Source: Paguma larvata (taxonomy: Eukaryota > Chordata > Mammalia > Carnivora > Viverridae). From it: a stretch of DNA of 64,000 nucleotides. The notes beneath the pieces were generated by a model. It was not told the DNA's origin, did not search any database, and saw only the letters and a list, made by a program, of their open reading frames with translations. The stretch covers positions 42,291,832 through 42,355,831 of the forward strand of contig CM057843.1 of NCBI GenBank assembly GCA_030068075.1, read 5' to 3'. How positions within the stretch are numbered: the first letter of the stretch is position 1; each line of letters starts with the position of its first letter. Positions 24,618 through 41,605 of this stretch are shown here, one piece after another. A program made the translations under genes and the position numbers.

Positions 24618-25036
24618 CAGAATAATAAAATATATGATCACAGGCAAAAATTATATTAACACATATATATTTCATATAAATTAATTATATTATATATTAT
24701 ATTCCCCACCCCCAATAAAATTCGAAATCCCCTTAGGTAGGGTTCATTATGAAGCTTAATGGACAACTTGGTCTCTATTTTTAATAATTGGTTACTTGGT
24801 TACAAATGTCTACTGGACCTTACCTCAGCCCTGATCATTCATATATACTGCTTCACGATTTCCCCATCATTCTCTGTGGAGTTCTTTAATTTAGGATGAC
24901 CTACCATCCCAGTTTTCTCAGTACCGAGGGAATGTGAGAGTTTTAGTTAAAACCGAATCTGAGGGGGTTCTTGAGACTCAGAACTTTCAGCGCTAAAACC
25001 AGGGTGAGTTGGTCACTCTATTAATAATTCATAATG

Positions 25037-25587
25037 CCCTCTTTCCCTGCTGCCCCTGAGACTCACGGAGGCAAAGGTTCGGGTGCAGTCAAAGTTCGAC
25101 TCCACCTGGAACCTCCCCGCCCCCCCACCCCCATGGCAGAAGAAGAATCGCTGCTGGAGGTGTAATGGCGTTCATACTGGTTTACAAGAGGTGCCAAAGA
25201 CCACCCTCATCCACAGCTGCCTGGCACGTGGAGTTGATGGCCTAGCAAGTGGAATTCGAGAAGCTGCCGAAGCCTTAGACAAGCACAAAGCCCATCTTTG
25301 TTGCATCCAACTGCGATGCGCCTATATATATGTCAAGTTGGTGGAGGCCCTTTGTGCTGAACACTAAATCAACCTAATTAAGGTTGATGACAACAAGAAA
25401 CTAGGGGAATGGGTAGGCTTCTGTAAAGTTGACAGAGAGAGAAAGCCCCCTAAAGTGGTTGGTTGCAGTTGTGCAGTGGTTAAGGACTACAGCAAAGAGT
25501 CTCAGGCCAAGGATGTCATTGAGGAATACTTCGCATACAAGAAATGAAAAAAATAAAAAACTTGGTTCTTGTTCCTCAAAAAAAAAA
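25037..25587 (+). pseudogene. RPS12: RPS12 processed pseudogene
   Basis: An intronless copy of ribosomal protein S12 mRNA: a 5'-UTR-like head (ctctttccctgc...), the body of the coding sequence ([29 protein letters not shown]), the 3' end with AATAAA-like sequence, and a poly(A) tail. It is flanked by an 11-bp direct repeat aattcataatg (25026-25036 and 25588-25598), the mark of L1-mediated retroposition. It is dead: a one-base loss soon after the ATG near 25133 brings an early stop, about 21 extra bases duplicate part of the LARGI region, and CAA became TAA after CAEH. An antisense ORF across it is a shadow. Confidence 0.95.
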
Positions 25588-25598
25588 AATTCATAATG

Positions 25599-27789
25599 GA
25601 TTCGAGGGGTGGAGGGATGAATTGTCTCCCTCAAGCCAACGGCCACTGTCACTACTATAGGAATGCCAGAGATATGAGGAGAGTATTTCCAGCTTGGGTC
25701 TCATGGGGGTGTTAGACCCTGACTGACAGAGCCTACAGCTTTGTAAGAAACTCGATTTTACCAATTCATACTGCAGTGATCAGACCCTAGGGAATTTCAC
25801 TAAAACTTACAAATGATGGGTTAGTAAATCAGAACATCCATTTAAAATGTTCCTGTTACTTTTCCTAGGGCAGCCCCTTACCTGCCTAAGGTACCCAAGA
25901 AGGAATGGAAGGTGAGCAAGTGGTGGAGATGGGCATTACCGGAAGGTGTACTGATGTTGGATTTTAGTTGACTCTCCACTGCAGATCGCCCCTTTCTAGG
26001 GAGATCGAGCATGCGTGTGACCAGTGGAGATCACAGATGAGGCTTACTGGACTGACTCACCGACCTTGTCGGGTGTCTGTGCTGCTGTGAGCTCCTGACC
26101 CACTCTTGTGCTCATGACCTCTTCGCCTCGTCCCGGTACACTTTATCAAAGTGACAATCCTAAGTTCCAGATTTGTTTACGCCAGTCTACTTTTATTATA
26201 AGATGCTTCCTGATACTAGATCTCTGTCCCTGAGTCATGTCACATGGGGGTTCTGGGACTATGACCTTGAAATGGCTGATTTTCTCTTATTTTGTTTAGT
26301 CAAAAAGAGGTTCCAGTTCTGTGCGCAAGCCTTCTTTCTCTCCAGCTTTTCTGCATCTTGTCTCTCATCAGGACAGTTACTTCTGTGGTTTGCAGTCTCT
26401 CAGACCACAGGGATTTTTCACCACCAGCACCACCTGCTGCCCCGATTCCCAGAGGCTTTCCTCCCTTTCCACCTGGCCTCCTCGCTGCCCTCTAGTTGAC
26501 ATACTTTGGGGTTTGCCGCAGGCCAAGAACCGGGAGGGGCTGCGTTGGTGTGGGGTGATGGGTGATCTGGAAATAGCCTTGGGGGAGGGGCCTGGCTTTG
26601 AAGCTGGCATTGAGGTGTGTGTCTGTGCTCCTAGAGCCTGGCACTCAGCCGTCAGAAGGAGGCAACTTTCCAGATCCAGCTCTCCTTTCCAGGGAGGCCT
26701 CCCTGCACAGGGTATTTACCCCTCTGGGTTGGTGACAGAAAACTTCTACTCCGGGCTACCTGGTGCTTCCTCCTCCTGCGGCTCACACCCTTTAACTGGG
26801 TCTGGCAAAGGAAGGCAGGCCCTGGGCTTGTGGCCTGGAGGGATCCAGCCAACCGTTCACCTATAGCAGCCTCGTCACATCTGTCAGCGCGCATGACCCC
26901 TACTCAGCATCAGTCACTCGTGCAGACCCCCAGGCGATGAAAGGTTGGTCATCAGGGGCAGGGGTGGTAAAGGGAGAGAGGAGCAAGGCAGGGTGCCCAG
27001 TGGCGCAGGGGCCAGGGGTAGAGCCGAGACGGCACCAGGTGCACGCCGGTTTTCCCTGAAGTCACCCTCTCTACTCAGACGACAGGCAGCTGGTTGACAC
27101 CAACCAGGCTGACTCAGGAGAGCCCTGGCAACTGAAAGTGACAAGCTCATGCTTTGACTGTGGTGGTGACAGGCTTATGGCCTCCATGTCACCCATCAGG
27201 CAGCCCAGGACCTAGCCTGACTGCCCATTCTCCGGCCATCCGTCCCTTTCGTTCATAAGGGTCTGGCCTAAATGTTGCTCACCGTTCGTATGTCAAAGCT
27301 TTATTAAAGATAAACAGGTCCATGGAAGGAAAAGCGTATCCTCTGGCCAACAATGAACAAGAAGGAAAAAAATCTGAATTTGCCCAAATTAAGAATACCA
27401 ATCCTGGGTAATCTCCAGCCTCTGGAGGGACTCACAGACACCTTTTGGGCTGGTCCGTCACCTGTGTGCTGAGCTCTGCAAGCCCTAATCCTTCTGATCC
27501 CACTGGGCTGGCCCTCTGACTTTGGCCAGGCATCCTGGTGATGATGACAGTAATGAGAAGGCAGGAACAGGTCTCCAGCTACCCTGACGTGAGTGATGGG
27601 GACACTTCACAGGTATCCCTGAAGCAAGTTGAGCCTGACAGTCCCTCCAACCCAGAGACTGCACATGCCCTATCTGCACAGGTGTTCAAAGTCCTCACAT
27701 CCTCTGACAACCATGCAGTCATCCAATGGCTCAGAAATGGGATTCTACACTAACCCAAAAGAGATCATAAAAGGCAGGGCATGCAATGG
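25599..27789. other. Intergenic sequence downstream of TUBG1
   Basis: A 2.2-kb stretch without SINEs. An open frame of about 180 codons (26321-26866) is proline/serine-rich and matches no family I know. A minus-strand AATAAA at 27305-27300 is noted separately. Confidence 0.45.
27300..27305 (-). terminator. Second minus-strand AATAAA downstream of TUBG1
   Basis: A second AATAAA lies 1.4 kb beyond the TUBG1 signal, in a context resembling it by eye: both read gctttattaaa followed by ataaa, with a shared ggccaa about 50 bases on. It could be a distal alternative site or the remnant of a local duplication. Confidence 0.35.
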
Positions 27790-27985
27790 TCAGGGACACT
27801 GATGCCCGTCAGACCAGGATTTGACTCCTCCAACTCTGTCATTTACCAGGTGAGTGACTTGGTACATTAACCATAGTCTTTTAATTTCCTTGTTTCTAAA
27901 ACGATACTAATAATATCTGTAACTTCATCGAGTTGTCATGAGGATTGAACAGAATAACCTGGAGTACCTAGCGTAGTGTCCACAC
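27790..27985 (+). mobile_element. MIR remnant
   Basis: accaggatttgactcctccaac ... gttgtcatgaggattgaaca ... gtacctagcgtagtgtccac is a near full-length but diverged MIR, about 0.7-0.9 kb from the TUBG1 3' end. Confidence 0.7.
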
Positions 27986-28705
27986 GCATGTTTGCTGTTG
28001 TTCCCCAAACCTCACCTTTGGGGTACAGAAGGGCCTAAGAGGGGCCCTGACAATCCACCATGATCTAGGGACTACCTGCTTAGGCTTTTGATTCTGAACA
28101 TTTAGGTCACTATATATATTCACTACTTCCCTGCAGTCTTCCACAAGAAGTGGGAGGGCTCTGGAGACCACGCGTAAACAGAATTACGGAGCCTTAGCTA
28201 TGGGCCCACTCTGGGCCCTGCTTATAGTGTAGGCTTTCGGTTGGGTCTCTGGAGTTGATTGTCCTAGACTCCAGCTGCCTGTCCAGTGGCTTCCTTCGAC
28301 TGGCTCTCTGGCATACCCTGCTTACAAGATTAAAGGCACTTGGACCAACTCTACTGCTTGCCCGGGGCCTGGCGGTGGGGGTGGTGGCTGCAGGCCTGCT
28401 TGCTATGATGATTAACAGGACACTCTACTGTGGGAACAGGAAACTGGTAGAATGGTCATCTGATACAGGGAAGGGTGGGAGGGACCTGGGACCCAGAATG
28501 TCAGCAGAGAGTAAGGTAATATCTGTTGGCCTTTTTACCCTGGAAAGGCAGGTCTCACATGGGGAGACACCACCTATATTCTCCAAAATGTGGAAGAAGG
28601 AAAAGCTAGGGGAGGCATTTGCTCAGAACTGAAGAGGCTGGAAGTAGGGGAAAGAACAGGCACCCCCCTTCCCCACATTGACAAGCCTTCAGGAGACCAG
28701 TAACT

Positions 28706-28906
28706 TGATTTATGTCCAGTGCTTTATTAAACATAAATAGTCTCATCAAAGGAGACAGAAACGTGTCTCCAGGCCAATACAGAGTACGTGCATGTGTGTT
28801 TATGAGGAAGAGATGTGTGAGGTCCCTGATCTGTGCTGAGGGGGTGGTCAGTCAGGCGGGGCCTGGGCCAACCAGTAAGGCAGATGAGGTCCCGGTCCTA
28901 GGGGAC
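28706..28906 (-). other. TUBG1: TUBG1 3' UTR
   Basis: About 200 bases follow the TGA, ending just past a minus-strand AATAAA at 28728-28723. The short 3' UTR is unique sequence with no SINE. The exact cleavage point is inferred. Confidence 0.75.
28723..28728 (-). terminator. TUBG1: TUBG1 poly(A) signal AATAAA
   Basis: The plus strand reads tttatt, giving a canonical AATAAA on the minus strand about 180 bases after the stop codon. Confidence 0.8.
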
Positions 28907-33681
<4,775 letters not shown>

Positions 33682-33797
33682 CGTTCCTCCAGCACCGGCG
33701 TTGCAGCCGCTCCCGCCAGCCAAGCCGCGGCTCACAAGCCGCTAGCTGCACGACGCAGGCGCCAAACAACCTGCTCCGCCCTCGAACTTTCTCCGCT

Positions 33798-33802
33798 CCA
33801 AT
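33798..33802 (+). promoter_or_regulatory. CCAAT box
   Basis: CCAAT in the context gctccaatgag, 117 bases upstream of the TUBG1 ATG. It is a candidate NF-Y site; function is inferred from the motif and position only. Confidence 0.5.
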
Positions 33803-33962
33803 GAGAACTGAGTTCTGGCGATGGCGGGTCCTCATTCTTTTGGCTTCAGTCAAGCAGACTGCGCGTGTGCAGCTCCTGGTCGGCCTCTGCGCCGCGCCGC
33901 GCCGCGGGGGACGTACTTTGACGCAGCGTTCTCTTCTCAGGGTGGATGTGAGCTAGAGCTTG

Positions 33963-33974
33963 TGCGCAGGCGCA
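33963..33974. promoter_or_regulatory. NRF1-type palindrome
   Basis: TGCGCAGGCGCA fits the NRF1 consensus YGCGCAYGCGCR except at the central base. It lies 105 bases upstream of the RETREG3 ATG. NRF1 sites are common in bidirectional housekeeping promoters. Confidence 0.6.
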
Positions 33975-34006
33975 CTATGGAGGGACGCGGCCTCCCCCGC
34001 GGAATC

Positions 34007-34019
34007 GCGCATCTGCGCA
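34007..34019. promoter_or_regulatory. Second NRF1-like site
   Basis: GCGCATCTGCGCA has two GCGCA-type half sites with one extra central base relative to the NRF1 consensus, so it is a weaker candidate than the site at 33963. Confidence 0.35.
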
Positions 34020-34078
34020 GTCGGTGTTTATTGTGACCGACGGGCCGCGGCCCCGGATGTTGTGGCTGCCGGGGGGAG

Positions 34079-37000
34079 ATGGCGGAGGCAGAGCGGGTAC
34101 CCGCGGCCCCAGGCCCTGCTTCGGGGCCTACTTTGAGGGGTCGCCGCACTATGTCAGGCTCCTGGGAGCGAGACCAGCAGGTTGAGGCGGCGCAGCGGGC
34201 CCTGGTGGAGGTGCTCGGGGCCTTACGAGCCTCTGCTGAGCCGGGTGCAGGCAGCCCTGGTGTGGGAGCGGCCAGCCAGGAGCGCCCTGTGGTGCCTGGG
34301 GCTGAACGCGGCTTTCTGGTGAGAGAACTGGACCCTCGGAGACCCTCCCAGGCGCGAATTCGTCAGGTTTCTCTAGGGCTCTACTTCTCGCCTCCCCTGT
34401 TTTCTTCGCTGCATTGGCTCCTTCCAGTACCTGCCTAATTTTGCCTCACCTCCTTCCAGTTCATTCCTTCTGCCGGCATTGGCATCGCAGTTCTCCCCAG
34501 GGCTTTCCAGTTATCTTCCCTGCTTTACTTGCTCCCGCACCCTTGCCCCGCACATCTGGCAGGAGCTTCTGCTAACATCTTGAGCCGCTCGAAGCGAGCG
34601 AGGACGCCTCATTTTGGCTAGGGAAAGCTGTGTCACTTAAGGCCATCACTTCCCATCTCTTGTCCGTTCAAATGTGGTTGGAAGACCAATCCCAGAGCTT
34701 TGATTTTAGTAGTTGTTATATTGGGGTAGAGGCGTGAGGCGTGAGGTCTTGCACAGGTATCCAAAGGTGTGATAAGAAAATAAGCTTGAGTGATCTGAAT
34801 TAGCACGTTAGGGATCCTTTCCCCTGCTCAAGGAAGTTTATGAAGTCTGAGCGTCCATGAGAAGAGCCTCCAAAGCTGAAACTTGAAAGTAAATGATAAG
34901 CTTTTGAAGAACAGCTATGAAATGGTAGTAGATTTCACCCGTTTCAAAGCCAGTTAACGGTTGCAACTGCTCCCTGTTCCAAGGAATTAAGACCTCCTTA
35001 GGCACGGTTTATAGGCAAGGAGATGGAGGATGCCTTATAGCATGTGTGAGTTTTCCTGAGCTGCAAAAGTGAGACTATAAATATGCTTTAAGAGTCTGTT
35101 TGCCGGAACTGCTGCCTCTCAGTTGTCATCACGTAACGAGGACATAGGTCTTCATACGGTCTGCTAAGCGTAGTTTGGAATTAATTCATAACACGGAAAG
35201 GATTATCCTCCAAATTCCAAGGGAACTGAAGTGTGGGGGGCTTCTACAGCTGAATGAAATAAATCTATTCTGGATAAACCTGAACGGGAACAAAATACAT
35301 GTTTCCAAAGAAAATGTGTTTTTGCCGAAAGTACATTTTCCTAAAATTCTTGGTTTTAAAACCAGAGCATTTATTATCCTTTGTCTGAAAGATTTTCAGT
35401 GAACTGGAGCAAAACAATGTCAGATTCATTGACACAAAGACACAAAGTTCAGCTCTTAAGCCTCTAACAGTTTGAAAGGAGACTCAGGTTTAAGGTGTCC
35501 CAGGAGGCTGTGGCATTAGTTGCCTCCAGGGTCTCTAGCAAACTTGATGATAAAGTTTTCCTACAGCATTCTTCATTTATTTTTGGTTGTGCTTCTTTGA
35601 TCCCCAGGTACCTATTTGCCTCTTGTTCTTCTTTGCGGAAATCTTTAACTGTAGCACCTCAAATCAGGAGCGTTTTCCAAAATGACCTTTTCTTCCTTTC
35701 CCCCACCTCCCCTATCGCATCCCCTAACCCCAGACCATTCAGTCAAAACTTCATTTCCCACATTGAGATTATACTCCTAGGAGGAAAAAAATTGTCCCTT
35801 AATAAACCAGTTTGTATCCAAGTGCGATTGGCTTATATAGAAAAACTTCATGAGGATTTATTAATAGAAATGAATCAGTAGCATGTACGTTGTTATTTTT
35901 GAGGAGGGGACTTTCCATATGTCCCTTGCCTGAGAGGTTTTTTTTTGTGTGTGTTTATTCATTTTTTTAGAGAGAGAGATGGAGGCAGAGCGTGAGTGGG
36001 GGAGAGGCAGAGAGCGAGGGTGACACAGAATCCGAAGCAGGCTCCAGGCTCTGAGCTCTCAGCACAGAGCCTGGCGTGGGACTCAAACTCATGAACTGCA
36101 AGCTCATGACCTGAACTGAGGCTGCTCAACCTACTGAGCCACCCAGGCACCCTGCCTGAGAGATTTTTGAAATACAATGTGGAGTGGAGGTCTGCCCTTA
36201 AAGGGAGCTGCTGTCCTATCCGATTGAGGCACATCTTTGAATGTTAGAGTTAACTTTAATTTGCTGGCTTCCAACAGTGTTTGCTTAAGTTTACCAATAT
36301 GCTATATTTAGAATCTCAGCTCCCCTTTTTTCACTGTTGGTCTCTTAAAGCGTTGCTGTGATTGGTCTTTGTCTCTGGCATTTCCTGCTAGGTTGCTTAC
36401 TAAGTATCCAGAACGTGGTTACTCTCCTTACATTTCCATCACTCTCTAAGTAGATACAGAAGAGTTACAGCAAAATGAAGGTGTGACTCTTGAGACCCTT
36501 GCACTTTGTGCAGAGAGGCCTCATCCCTGTGAAGGCTACAGAGTGACTGATAGTGTTAAACCCCCAGAGGCTAAGGTTGTTTGGTATTAGAGTTCATAGA
36601 ATTGTTTTAGGAAATGAGCTTCCTTTGGAAGGCAGTTTGAGGTTCAAAATGAAAGTTAGACTTGACATTCTGGTAGCATCATGTTGTACCTGTCAACATG
36701 TGTTGACATTTCAGTTAGGAATGTCGGAGAGTGTTTAGTTCTCCGACATTATAAAGGTCTAGAAGATGTAAGAGGATCATTGGCTCAGGTCAGAGAGAAA
36801 CTAAGTCTGAAATTTTTTTCCCTTTGTTGATTTTGAATAATGATGTGTCATTAACTGTGGTGTTTTATACATTTTGAGGTATTAGAAGTTTGGATAGGAG
36901 TACAAAAAAATCACCAGAATTCAGGTAGGCAGTAGCTCTTAATTTTCAGTGTTCTGTATTCTCAGTCAAGGTGTTTCTGTACGTGTGAATGTGCCCTCTT

Positions 37001-40000
37001 ACATCGTAATAAAACAAACAAAAACAAAACAAAAACAACAGCAATGTAAAAGAGAGGTAGATGTAAATGCCTTGCCTCTATGGCATTTCAGGGCTTTCAT
37101 TCTTTTTTAGTTTTTCTTCAGTCTCCAGAGGAATTACGGTGATTATATCAGAAATCTTTCAGCATATATTCCTTCTGGTTCCTGTTATGTTATTATCTTT
37201 AGGAAAGTAACAGAAATGTCAGGTCTTCCTTTCCAGTAGTTTGTGTTTTCATTAGCCTCAGCACCACCTGTAAATGAGTGATTTGGGGGAAGAATATCAG
37301 AGTCAGCAAGAGTATATCCTGACAGGTTTAGGTAACCTGGTGGTTTAACTCAGGCCTAGGAGATAAGGGGGGCACTGGAGAACCCTGGACATGTGTGTGC
37401 ATTCCAAACCTTCCCTCTTCTATGAAGAAGCACATGATTCAAGGAGGGCTAGATGACTTCAGAGTTCCTCTCCAGTCTTTAACACTCTAGGATTCTAGAC
37501 AGTCTTTCAATTAAGGATATTGATTTAGAGCGATTCTCAAGCTGATTCCCTGTTGAAATCTGTTTTTACAATGATTTGTCTGAATTAAGCATATTCTAGG
37601 GGATATTATGGAATCTGTTGTTTCGCAATCAAAAAAATAAAGATGTTCTCTCTCCTCCCAAAAAGACCCAAGTAAAAAAATGACTGAGGAGTGATTAAAG
37701 GTGTACAGCAATTCTGATTTAAAAGGTTAGAATTTGAGTGAAAAAACAATAGTGAGGAACAGGAAATGGAAGGAAGGGCCCAGTAAAGTAGAGACATTTG
37801 TTCTGTGAGAAAAATTTACACGTCAAAATTTCAGATGAAAGCTATTGAGCAAATGCTTCTCATGCTAGTCTTTGGAGGGTTCTTGTTGCTTTTGGTAGCC
37901 AAGGAGACTCCCAGGGATGCCTCTGCTTACTATTTTGCCTGTCTTTAGCCATTAGTTTTTATCTGTCCTAATTTTAAGGTTGGGTGCTTTCTGTCCATTA
38001 GCATAAAGTAGGTGTTTAGCAACTAGCTGGTTTCATTTCTGGTTTTGTGTAAGCAACAACTATCCCTACATTATGTGGGTTGGGTTAATTTTTTTCATAC
38101 TGATTTACCAGTGACTGGCTCATTAACCAGACGGCCACAAGTGCCGTACAATAATGGGCTTTTTGTCCCTGTAGGATGGGATTCTTTGTTCTGAAGTGCC
38201 AGTGAGACAAGCCTACTCTGTAATAACAAAGAAACCCAGAAATAGTATCTTCTTTGATTGAAGATAGACATGTGCTCTTTATTTTGTTTATGATTATAGC
38301 GAACTCTAATTTACCTGTACTAATTATGAGGATCCATGGTATAATTAATGTCAAAGAAAATTGTTCAGTTTTGGATTTCTCATGATTTTTCTGGAAGCCA
38401 GGTTGTTTTTCCAAGGAATATTTTTTTATTCATAGAAATCATTGGATTTTAGCCCCTAATAAAGGGGGTGAAAAGTTTACGACAGAAAAAAAGTAGAAAA
38501 TAATGAATCAATGAATATATAACAATTTGAATATAAATGGTAGCGAGTTACTAATTTCTGCTTATTGGTGTTCTTTTTTAATGGTAGTATTTAATTCTGG
38601 GGAAAATCTGTGAAATTTGAGTTGGTAAGTAAGTAAAAGATGGTTGATAGCAACATAAATTCGACAATCTTTCTGGAAGGTAATTAGGCAACATGTATTG
38701 AGACACTTAACGGGGTGCCTGGGTGGCTCAGTTGATTAAACTTCTCACTTTGGCTTAGGTCATGATCTCATCGTTCGTGAATTTGAGCCCCATGTCGGGC
38801 TCTGTGCAGACAGCTCAGAGCTTGAAGCTTGCTTTGGATTCTGTGTCTCCCTCTCTTTCTGCCCTTCCCCCTGCTCATGCTCTGTCTCTCTCTCTCAAAA
38901 ATAAATAAACATTAAAAAATTTTTTTAATAAAAAGACACTTAAAAAGTCAGTATCCTTGGGTTGCCTGGGTAGCTCAGTCGGTTAAGTGTTCGACTCTTG
39001 CTTTTGGCTCAAGTCATGATCTCCTGGCTCTTGAGTTCAAGCCCCATGTCAGGCTCCGCTTGGGAGTCTGTCTCTCTTCCTCTCTATCTGCCTCTCCCTC
39101 ACTCATTCTCTCTCTCTCTCTCTCTCCTGTCTCTCTCAAAATAAACTTAAAAAAAAAAGTATCTTTGGCATGCCCGCGTGGCTCAGTCAGTTGGGCATCC
39201 GACTCTTGATTTCGGCTCACATCATGATCCCAGGGTCATGGGATCCAGCTCTGTGTGGGGCTCTGCCCTGAGCATGGAGCCTGCTTGGGATCCCGCCCCC
39301 CGTCTTTCTTTCTTTCCCCCTCTCTCCCCCTCTCTCCCCCTGCCCTTCCCTTGCTCACTTGTGCTGTCCTGTGTACTCTCTCTCAAAAAAAAAAGTTAAG
39401 GTCTTTTCAGGGACTGGGGGAAAATGGAGAATGATTCCTAACAGGTATGGATTTCCTTTTGGGTTGATGAAATTGTTCTAAATTAGATAATGGTGATAAT
39501 TACACAATTGTATGAACATATTAAAAACCATTGAATTAGACAATTTAAAAGGGTGAATTTTATGGTATGCAAACTGTATCTCCATAACTCTGTTATTAAA
39601 AAAAGTAAAGGGGTACCTGGGTGGCTCAGTCAGTTGAACATCCAGCTCGATTTCGGCTCAGGTCATGATCTCATGTCCGTAAGATCAAGCCCCACGTTGA
39701 GCTTTGCTCTGACAGTGTGGAGTCCGCTTGGGATCCTCTCTCTTCTGCTCTCTTGTGCATATGTGTGTGCGCGCGCTCTCTCTCTCTCTCTCTGTCTCTC
39801 TCAAAAATAAAAAATAAAAAAAAAGAAACTTAAAATAAAAATTTTTAAAAGTCAATGCTTGGGGCGTCTGGGTGGCTCAGTCGGTTAAGTGGCCGACTTC
39901 AGCTCAGGTCATGATCTCACGGTCTGTGAGTTCGAGCCCCGCGTCGGGCTCTGTGCTGACAGCTCAGAGCCTGGAGCCTGCTTCAGATTCTGTGTCTGCC

Positions 40001-41563
40001 TCTCTCTCTGCCCTTCTCCTGCTCACACTCTTGTCTCCCTGTCTCTCAAAAATAAATACACGTTAAAAAAAAAAAAAAAGTCAATGCCTTTTGACCCAGT
40101 AAGTCCACTTAAAGTAGTTAATGGAAGTAAGGACAAAGATACATGCTCAATGATCTATGATTCAGCTTTACTTTTTTATATCAGAAATTGGAGACATTCA
40201 GTTAGAGAAAGATTTAATAGACTAATTGTATGTATGTATGATATAATCATTTTTGATGTTTTTCTGGTGATACAGGAAAACTAATTTATGTATTATTAAA
40301 TGAAGAAGGTCGTTTTTAAACCAGATATGACATATATTTCTATGGAGTTTTTATATGTGGATATTTTTTTAAATAGAAGAAAGTAGGGCCGCCTGGGTAG
40401 CTCAGTTGGTTAGGCGTCCAACTTCAGTTCAGGTCATGATCTCACAGTTCACAACTTTGAGCTTTGCATCCGGCTTTGTGCTGACAGCTCAAAGAGCTGG
40501 AGCCTGTTTCAAATTCTGTGTCTCCCTCTCTGCCCCATCCCCACTCGCACTCTGCTTCTCTTTCTCTCAAAAATAAGTAAACATTAAAATTTAAAAAAAA
40601 TAAATGGAAGAAAATAACCTCTTCACATTTTATGGCATGTATGTGGATAATGGGTCATTTTTAAAAACTTTTTGTCATGGAAAATTTTAAACATGCATAA
40701 GTAGACAGAATAATATGTACCACCACCTTCTCAGTTTAAATTTTTTTAAATTTCTTTTTTTTAATGTTTGTTTATTTTTGAGAGCGAGGGAGACACCATC
40801 TGAAGCAGGCTCCAGACTCAGAGCTGTCAGTACAAAGCCCGATGCAGAGCTCAAACTCACAACTGCGAGATCATGACCTGAGCCGAAGTTGGACGCTTAA
40901 CCGACTGAGCCGCCCAGGCGCCTCAGTTTTAAAATTTTTCAGTTCATGGCCAGTTTTGTGTCTTCTGTACCTCAGTTCTTTTTCACCTCTTCCTTTATTG
41001 TCTTGAGGCAATCCCAGGTGTCTTATCATGTAATCTCTAAGTATTTCAGAATGCGAATCTCTGAAAAATACTTTAAAAAATACCAATGCCATTATGACAT
41101 GTGAAAAGTTAATGATTTTAGTTAATGTTCAAATTTCCAAGTTTTTCAAATATGATTTGTGTTTTGGAGCACTTGTCTGGCTCAGTCAGTAGAGCATGTG
41201 ACTCTCGATCTCAGGGTGGTGAATTCAAGCCCCACATTGGGGCTTGAACTTTAAAAAAAAAAAAAAAAGAAATATTATTATTATTTTTTAAGCTGGGTTA
41301 GGATCCATACGAAGTCCACATATTGTGACTGATCCGTGTTTTACATCTCTTTTACTCTTGGTTCCCTTTCAATCTTTTTTCCTCTGTAAAAAAGAAGAAA
41401 CCAGCAGACTGGATTTTGCTTATTGTATCCCTATGCACGTTCCCCTGTACTCTGTATTTCTTCTAAAGTGGTAGCTGGATCTAGATTCAGGCTTGATCAG
41501 ATTCAGGTTAAGAAATTTTTTTTTTATGGGAAGACTGTTTCATAGATGGTGTACTAACCTCAT

Positions 41564-41605
<42 letters not shown>

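Larger units (their letters stand above)
33682..34078. promoter_or_regulatory. Divergent TUBG1/RETREG3 CpG-island promoter
   Basis: Only 397 bases separate the TUBG1 and RETREG3 start codons, which point away from each other. The interval is GC- and CpG-rich, has no obvious TATA box, and contains a CCAAT box (33798-33802), a near-perfect NRF1 palindrome (33963-33974) and a second looser copy (34007-34019). This is the usual architecture of a housekeeping bidirectional promoter. Two upstream ATGs (33976 and 34057) precede the RETREG3 start in a different frame. Transcription start sites cannot be fixed from sequence. Confidence 0.85.

Noticed and set aside
26321..26866. 181-codon plus-strand open frame
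   Set aside because: No recognised domain, no splice or promoter context; Pro/Ser/Gly-rich composition fits chance in GC-rich sequence.
39859..40075. tRNA-like A and B boxes that could be taken for a tRNA gene
   Set aside because: They belong to tRNA-Lys-derived CAN SINEs, with no cloverleaf-complete tRNA and a CT-rich body plus A-rich tail.
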